Part shown: positions 58,851-64,000 of the stretch, piece after piece | Layout: every line of letters begins with the position of its first letter | Numbering within the stretch: the first letter of the stretch is position 1 | DNA from: an uncultured Prevotella sp. | GTDB taxonomy: Bacteria; Bacteroidota; Bacteroidia; Bacteroidales; Bacteroidaceae | Assembly: GCA_900316015.1 (NCBI GenBank) | Contig: ONBG01000009.1 | Coordinates: forward strand, 1-64,000 | DNA: 64,000 nt | Reading direction: 5' to 3' | Translations under genes and position numbers: made by a program | The notes under the pieces: generated by a model | What the model was told of the DNA's origin: nothing | What the model saw: the letters and a program-made list of their open reading frames with translations, nothing else | The model's database searches: none

Positions 58851-60914
58851 TTATCTGTTCCAGTAGACGACATATCGTTCGTGATGAGCATCAAAGAACG
58901 GATGGAGTTCTACACCCGACGGTGTGGCAAAATGCAGAGACGACAGGCGATGCAAGTCCTTGATGCTCTTAAGGATGCATTTGCCGACGAGCGAATCCGG
59001 GACGTTGAACCTAAACGTATAATAGTCGTTGTATTTCGTTGGATCGCTGAAGGGATGTGGTACGACGCCCAGCCTTCCGGAGAGGACTATAGGACCATAG
59101 AGTACGGCGAACCGCGACGGATCGTCAGCAGTCGTCTCCTCGTGGAGTGCCATTCCATAGTCGATTTCCACCCTGTCGCCGGCTTTCCATGTACGCCGTA
59201 TGTCGGCTCCAGTCTTACGGCCGTTGACCCTGACGGTCATTGATGAGGCCCATGAGGGCTTGCGCAGATGGAGGGTGAAGCTCTTCGATTTCCCCGACAA
59301 GGTATATACCACTCTACCGTTGTAAGGGAAATCTGTCTCTTGTGTGACGATTGTCCCTTCCCATACGAGACGCGAGGGGATGAGAAGGTTGACATAGAGG
59401 TCGTTACCATCATGACCGTAGATGAACCGGGCGTAACGTACATGACTCTCGAAGCCGCTGCCCACACAGCACCAGTAACTGCTGTCGCGGGTGGAATAGA
59501 GCCGGTAGGCACCCGAGAGCAAAGGTGTGAAATAGCTGACCATAGATGTCTGGGGGTCCTGCTGTCCGAGGATATGGTTATAGAGAGCCCTTTCATAGTA
59601 AGATGTTATCCTTTCGCGCTTCGCTGCATCACGGATATTCCATGAATAAACGTGCTCGGCGAGTTTCAGGAGATTTAATGTGCAGCAATTCTCACCATCA
59701 TAGCCTGATAGATGACGGCTCTGTTTCGATGGATCGAAGAGATGCTCCTTGTCCGACACCTCGCCGGTGACGAATGCGTGTTTCTGCGTCAGTGTCGAGA
59801 AGAGCAGCTCGGCAGCCTCACGACTGCTCTGCCATGAACGGTAAGATGTGTCTTTAGGTTCTGATTGAGTGCCTGGATTCTTCAATTCGTAGTTCTGAGC
59901 CTCACCCAACAACTTGGGTATGAACGTGTTGGCGTGATTGTTGTCAAGATCGGCATTGCCGGACTTCAGCGGGTCAATCTTATTATTATCGTAGAAGAAA
60001 CGGGCGAGCCAGAGGTAGTGGTCGTCGCGGGTGATGGCATAGAGTTGGTACATAGCATCGTTGAAACCGCCAAACTCATTGCGCAACATTCTCCGTCGTG
60101 TGCTGTCGTCGAGTGGGCGCAGCTTATTATAGGCCCAGTTGCCCATCCTCATAGCCACATGGAGAGCAGTGTCGTTGCCGCAGAGCCGGTACTGATCGAT
60201 AAGTCCCTGAACAATCTTGTGGAGTGTATACCACGGTGCCCAGACGCTCTTGCCCTGGATATTGCGGTCGATGAGCCCCTCACCGAATGCACTGAGATAA
60301 CCGCCACGACCGTAGGCTTGCTGCACCTCGTTGAGACCGTTGACGAGGCTATCAGCCTTGGCTTTGACCACAGGCGAGCCCGTCTGAGCATAGAGCATGG
60401 CCAAGGCTGAGAGGAGATGTCCTGTCGTATGTCCACGCAGGTCACAGTCGAGCGACTCCCAGCCGCCAAGTTTTCTCACGGTGAAGTATCCTCCCTCCTT
60501 ACCGGCATAGGCTCCCCATGACGTCTTGAAACTATGCAACAGCGACTCGGTTGGGATGGACATCATCCATGCTGAGTCGCGCTTGAAATTGTCGTAGAAA
60601 CGGGAAGGCAACAGACGGACTGCCTCCGCAGAAAACAGTCCATGCTGTGCCTTTGTGTCGTCATTCTTGTTGACAAAAGCCGCACCCTTCACCTCTATCT
60701 TGTCAATCTTTGACAAGTTGTAGGTACCAAGATACCCTATATCATTGTCGGCATTAGTGTATGCCACAGTCTTAGAACTATTGGCATAGGTTACCGTCTG
60801 ATCTTTGGCGTAAGCTTGATCTTTATCCTTGACGGTGGTCTGGGCCCAACAACTGAATGTTTCGGCTACCAGGAGTAGTCCGAGAGCAAATGACTTGATT
60901 AAATGATTTCTCAT
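58851..60914 (-). CDS. Beta-L-arabinofuranosidase, GH127
   Basis: 687 residues with a signal peptide ending in CWAQ. The GH127 (former DUF1680) domain spans most of the protein, with GGWESLDCDLRGHTTGHLLSALA near residue 155. The zinc/cysteine set of GH127 is complete: Glu408 and Cys410 in GENCC, and Cys482 and Cys483 in YWCCVGSG. The nucleophile would be Cys482 by comparison with the Bifidobacterium enzyme HypBA1. It removes beta-L-arabinofuranose from plant glycans in the periplasm. About 85 residues precede the domain, with a Lys/Asp/Tyr-rich stretch. A broken SusD and a GH43 lie to its right. Confidence 0.9.
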   Translation of the reverse strand: MRNHLIKSFALGLLLVAETFSCWAQTTVKDKDQAYAKDQTVTYANSSKTVAYTNADNDIGYLGTYNLSKIDKIEVKGAAFVNKNDDTKAQHGLFSAEAVRLLPSRFYDNFKRDSAWMMSIPTESLLHSFKTSWGAYAGKEGGYFTVRKLGGWESLDCDLRGHTTGHLLSALAMLYAQTGSPVVKAKADSLVNGLNEVQQAYGRGGYLSAFGEGLIDRNIQGKSVWAPWYTLHKIVQGLIDQYRLCGNDTALHVAMRMGNWAYNKLRPLDDSTRRRMLRNEFGGFNDAMYQLYAITRDDHYLWLARFFYDNNKIDPLKSGNADLDNNHANTFIPKLLGEAQNYELKNPGTQSEPKDTSYRSWQSSREAAELLFSTLTQKHAFVTGEVSDKEHLFDPSKQSRHLSGYDGENCCTLNLLKLAEHVYSWNIRDAAKRERITSYYERALYNHILGQQDPQTSMVSYFTPLLSGAYRLYSTRDSSYWCCVGSGFESHVRYARFIYGHDGNDLYVNLLIPSRLVWEGTIVTQETDFPYNGRVVYTLSGKSKSFTLHLRKPSWASSMTVRVNGRKTGADIRRTWKAGDRVEIDYGMALHEETTADDPSRFAVLYGPIVLSGRLGVVPHPFSDPTKYNDYYTFRFNVPDSLVGKCILKSIKDLHRLSSLHFATPSGVELHPFFDAHHERYVVYWNR

Positions 60915-61380
60915 ATTAATTCGAGTTAGAAGTTAGATGTGATTATCTATTATTATTTCGAATTTCCTTCTGCATTTACTTAAAGCAAACATGAAAAATA
61001 TAGTCACTTATGATTGTTTTTATGGTTTCCCTATTTTAACGGATAGTGAGCCTTTCTCCAGGGCGTTCTCTAAGAGGTGCCGTCATGTCGCCATCTCAGG
61101 AACAACATCGTGGCTCCATCTTGCCTCGTAGGGGTAGGTAACATTTTCACCCCAGTACTCCTTGATGATGTCTACGGCATCCTTCCCGTCAAGGAGTACC
61201 CATCCTGGAATTATTGTTGGGGGACAGTGCAGTGACGTATATAGTGAACCCGCTTGTATCGGGTCTGTCGGTAACACTGGCAACGGTCTCCAGTCGCATC
61301 TCTGGCGGTAAGAAGGATGACCCCCGTCGAGTTAGATACGAGACTGATGTATTTTGATTTTATGGATTTGTCTACTTCAG
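60915..61380. other. Decayed region upstream of GH127
   Basis: No intact gene. On the minus strand the stretch 61083-61230 can be read as a protein-like fragment (VDIIKEYWGENVTYPYEARW) that switches frame near 61200. This suggests the rotted end of an enzyme gene. The family is not recognised. Confidence 0.5.
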
Positions 61381-61587
61381 ATGCAAACAATAACAGATAA
61401 ACTCGAAATAGAGAGATTGCTGACAAGGCTCACTACTTTTATTGCCAAAGAGCTACACCTATCAACCATGGCTGCAGTCGGCGCAGTATGCATGACAAAA
61501 GTGGCCAATGAGTTACAGATAGAGAACGACATCGCCAATGGCGACAGTTATCTGCTTTTGGTATGTGGCAACCCCATTGCCACGTGA
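61381..61587 (+). CDS. Small hypothetical ORF
   Basis: 68 residues from the ATG at 61381. The sequence starts MQTITDKLEIERLLTRLTTF and is predicted helical with a hydrophobic centre (TMAAVGAVCMTKVANEL). No family is recognised. It lies in a decayed area and may itself be a gene fragment. Confidence 0.3.
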   Translation: MQTITDKLEIERLLTRLTTFIAKELHLSTMAAVGAVCMTKVANELQIENDIANGDSYLLLVCGNPIAT

Positions 61588-61716
61588 ATGGGTCTGAGCC
61601 GACGTACACAGTTATCCACAATGGCAAATGGCTCAACTAAGGAGCTTACCACGTCATTCATAGAGTAGCGAGTCTGCCATTTTCTAGGATATGTTCCGCA
61701 GAGCTCACGACCAACT

Positions 61717-61890
61717 ATGCGTAATTTCTATTTCGAGAAAGTTATGGCTCTCTATCAATACGGCTCCTCTGTCAAAGATATCGCCAATCAATTTCCTGTA
61801 TGTGCAGGAACGGTAGCTCTTTGGGTACACGAGTATAAGAGAACGCACCCTGATCCCGTACCCCAAAGGCAGAAGTACTTGCTGCAATAA
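61717..61890 (+). CDS. Short helix-turn-helix protein, probable transposase or regulator remnant
   Basis: 57 residues. The segment MALYQYGSSVKDIANQF followed by PVCAGTVALWVHEYKR reads as a clean helix-turn-helix of the type found at the start of IS transposase proteins. Homology to the usual longer protein breaks off within a few residues of 61890. There the sequence passes into an out-of-frame SusD fragment, so the gene looks truncated by a junction. Confidence 0.45.
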   Translation: MRNFYFEKVMALYQYGSSVKDIANQFPVCAGTVALWVHEYKRTHPDPVPQRQKYLLQ

Positions 61891-62691
61891 TCAAGGATTG
61901 TGATGAGGCGGCTGTTGTCCTTCCCCTTTCTTATTCTGGTACGAATGTCGGTCGTGCTACCAAGGGCGCTGCCTTCATTCACTGTATGGTCAAAGCCAAA
62001 TGTCACAGTGGATGCCATCGACTCTTTCTACATGGCTAATGGACTGCCAATCACTGATCCAAAGTCAGGATACAACGAACAGGATCTTTACAAGAACCGT
62101 GATCCTCGACTGGGATGGTCTGTAGTGCTCCCAGGCTCACAGTATGGTTCCGTCACCTACATTCCTGCAACCGACCAAGTGCCATGTGGTGCACGTCCTA
62201 GAAAATATGCAGACATTGGTTCTACTAATGTGGATGATTATTCTATCAATACCATTGTCCTCCGATATGCCGACATCTTGTTGTTCCGAGCTGAGGCACT
62301 AATCGAACAGGGACAGACTGGTCAGGAGGTTTACAATCTCATCGATCAAGTCCGTGCCCGCGTAGGTATGCCAAAGGTTGAGGATGTTGAAGGAACTGGT
62401 CTTTCCAAAGAAGAGCTACGCAAGATCCTTCGCCATGAGCGTCGCGTAGAGTTTTTCTTCGAAGGAGAACGCTATATCGACATGCTCAGATGGAAAGACC
62501 CTTCACTTGTGCACAACGTCATAGGCTACGATCGCTCGCTCCTTTCTAACCCAGCAAGTCTATCCACATGGACCTTCAAGAAAGTGTTGGTTGAAGAACG
62601 AAAGTTTGATTCTGCCAAGGGATTCTTATGGCCAATTCCGTTGGATGACATGCAGAATAATGAGAATCTGACTCAGAACCCAGGTTATTGA
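61884..62691 (+). pseudogene. Broken SusD-family gene with internal deletion
   Basis: From 61884 one frame reads AIIKDCDEAAVVLPLSY, then SGTNVGRATKGAA, the SusD signature. It runs to a stop near 62037. From about 61980 another frame reads KPNVTVDAIDSFYMANG and continues as a normal SusD C-terminal half to 62691 (LRYADILLFRAEALIEQG, HERRVEFFFEGERYIDMLRW, and the end FLWPIPLDDMQNNENLTQNPGY). The part between these motifs in normal SusD, roughly 100-150 residues, is missing and the frame changes. The N-terminal 200 residues are gone too. Confidence 0.8.
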
Positions 62692-62727
62692 TCCTTTTAG
62701 GTTATCATTTAAAGTTAGTTGATGATG

Positions 62728-62770
62728 CCGGGTGCAGAAGATATGAATTCTCTCACCCGGTTTTTTCTTT
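62728..62770 (+). terminator. Terminator after the broken SusD gene
   Basis: CCGGGTG (62728-62734) pairs with CACCCGG (62754-62760), followed by TTTTTTCTTTT. It would have ended the former SusD transcript. Confidence 0.85.
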
Positions 62771-63065
62771 TGTCGGTTGCCAATTGCAAACGACTACCGA
62801 TAGGAGATAGGATTACAGCGCGATATATAAATCCAGACCATTATAATAAGTATTTTAATATCTTTCATATTATTAATAGCAAGCTTATAGTCTTAAACTC
62901 AGAATATCACCTTTTGTCACTTCACTTCCAGTATAGCTGATTGACACGGAGCATTGTGAAAGCCAGCCCCAATACACTTCTTTTTCGTACTCCTTATAAA
63001 TAGAAAAACCGGATTAGAAGGACTTAACCCTTTTCACCCGGCATTCATTGTCAAATCTTTATTGA
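62771..63065. other. AT-rich intergenic stretch
   Basis: No gene, promoter consensus or repeat recognised. A CACCCGGC at 63035-63042 echoes one arm of the preceding terminator. Confidence 0.5.
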
Positions 63066-64000
63066 TTATCTACTTATATATTCTAGACTATGGATATCTA
63101 TTGATCCTGAGGCATCAAGATTATTATAGCAGTAGATTGCAGAGCGGTCTCCGCGATAGTTTCCCCATTTGAGTTGATATTTTATTCCAATGTCCACGAA
63201 ATGCTGACCATCTAAGCTATAGGAGTAGGTTGATGTGCCATCCTCATTCCAAGAGGTTCTCAGCCACACTCTTGGGGAGGTTACTACACCGAGAGTCTTG
63301 TCTGATACACCACTCTTGGTCCTACTTTCAAGCACATATTCTCCATTTTCCATTCTGATTCCGAATGTCGACCAGTCATCCGAGAAATGGCAGATTCCTG
63401 CATGAGTGCCCTCTGTCATCTTACTAAGGTCAAGATATGTTGTGACAGTATTAACCATAGCTTTCCATGAACGAAACGAAAGCATATTTGGAGTCTTCAG
63501 CAGGTCACCATCCTTGAGTTGTTTACTTGCATTGATCCTGAGATAACCTTCGTGTGTGTTCTGCGAGATATGATCTTTACGTGGCTGATAGTTCCATTCC
63601 AACTGACTGTCAAGTTTCTTTTTTTCGAAGTTTTCATGAATGTCATGGCTGACAGGGAGTGGCTCAGCTGGTCGTTTTCCCTCCCATGTCATTACGCCCA
63701 TTCCATCTTCGGCTATGGTACCAGGTACAGGCCACCCATCCACCCACTTCACAGGCAGGAGGCTAACGGCACGACCATACCACTGACCGTGCCCATGGTG
63801 AGTGAGGAAATACCATTCTCCATCAGGACCCTCAATGATGCCACCCTGGTTAGGTTCGTCGTCACCAGAGATGTTTCGTGTGAGGCGTCTCTCCTCATGA
63901 TAAGGTCCAATGATGGACTTAGAACGCTTGGCAACAACATAGCGTCCAGTCTTATCATGATGCTCGCTGAAGATGAGATAATGCCACCCATCGTGACTGA
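63066..64000 (-). CDS. GH43-family glycoside hydrolase, 5' part outside the window
   Basis: The frame is open from the window edge to the stop at 63066, about 311 residues of the C-terminal part. The first 90 or so (SHDGWHYLIFSEHH, NQGGIIEGPDGEWYFL, RAVSLLPVKWVDGWPV) match the end of a GH43 five-bladed propeller. The rest (about 220 residues) is the concanavalin-like C-terminal domain usual in beta-xylosidase/arabinofuranosidase members (FRSWKAMVNTVTTYLDLS, IRMENGEYVLESR). With GH127 and SusD nearby it fits an arabinose/xylan locus. Catalytic residues lie mostly outside the window. Confidence 0.85.
   Translation of the reverse strand, partial: SHDGWHYLIFSEHHDKTGRYVVAKRSKSIIGPYHEERRLTRNISGDDEPNQGGIIEGPDGEWYFLTHHGHGQWYGRAVSLLPVKWVDGWPVPGTIAEDGMGVMTWEGKRPAEPLPVSHDIHENFEKKKLDSQLEWNYQPRKDHISQNTHEGYLRINASKQLKDGDLLKTPNMLSFRSWKAMVNTVTTYLDLSKMTEGTHAGICHFSDDWSTFGIRMENGEYVLESRTKSGVSDKTLGVVTSPRVWLRTSWNEDGTSTYSYSLDGQHFVDIGIKYQLKWGNYRGDRSAIYCYNNLDASGSIDIHSLEYISR

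Noticed and set aside
58621-58866. 81-codon plus-strand ORF
   Set aside because: It overlaps the end of GH127 and shows no family resemblance; it is probably chance.
63749-63991. 80-codon minus-strand ORF at the window end
   Set aside because: It is in a different frame from the GH43 protein, whose frame is open through the same DNA and gives a clear GH43 sequence.

Overview
This window reads as a chromosome segment of a Bacteroidota bacterium, most likely Prevotellaceae. The grounds are SusC/SusD pairs, TonB receptors with carboxypeptidase-regulatory-like N-termini, a probable type IX secretion tail on a subtilase, an LptE-family lipoprotein, and many promoters with the Bacteroidota -7 element TAnnTTTG, several with a TTTG -33 element about 19-20 bp upstream. 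No rRNA, integrase, phage or CRISPR locus was seen. One tRNA (His) is present. The genus is an inference.

Layout. 0-15 kb is mostly core: slyD-like, aroC and an esterase (minus operon); a small secreted protein; a subtilase and a GH29 fucosidase; an M48 lipoprotein; an AmmeMemoRadiSam pair (radical SAM enzyme plus a MEMO-AMMECR1 fusion); an NfeD-stomatin pair with a WecB-like protein and an HMA-AraC regulator; and a BASS transporter. 15.6-36 kb looks like a protein-degradation and uptake region. It holds SusC, SusD and an S9 peptidase, then a six-gene operon: TonB receptor, DUF4876-like lipoprotein, DUF6850-like barrel, and three tandem paralogues that look like gingipain/caspase-fold (C25-like) cysteine peptidases with HEAT-like tails. 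36-44 kb is housekeeping: tRNA-His, secG, a TPR protein, lptE, a sigma-54 activator, a flippase-like protein, a PdxA-like protein, DUF4837 and rlmN. 44-49 kb holds a 1247-residue fusion (glycosyltransferase, DUF4922/GalT-like, SpoIID) directly followed by an AmpG-like permease, which suggests cell-wall turnover. 49-58 kb holds a metallophosphoesterase, a DnaB-family helicase, a three-gene surface operon with PCMD/calycin-like proteins, pabB/pabC-like genes and a GNAT. 58-64 kb looks like a decaying arabinose/xylan locus: GH127, a broken SusD joined to an HTH gene remnant, and a GH43 cut by the window edge.

The most unusual signal is a family of intergenic arrays at 11-98, 15270-15368 and 48972-49059. 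They are direct repeats with consensus AAAGGTCATCTCCTG, spaced almost exactly 22 bp apart (4, 5 and 4 copies). They are not coding and not CRISPR, and no listed feature explains them. Other points of note are the C25-like triplet operon, the GT-DUF4922-SpoIID fusion, and WecB- and PdxA-like proteins that lack canonical catalytic or metal-binding residues. All family names come from reading motifs by eye; no database search was run.
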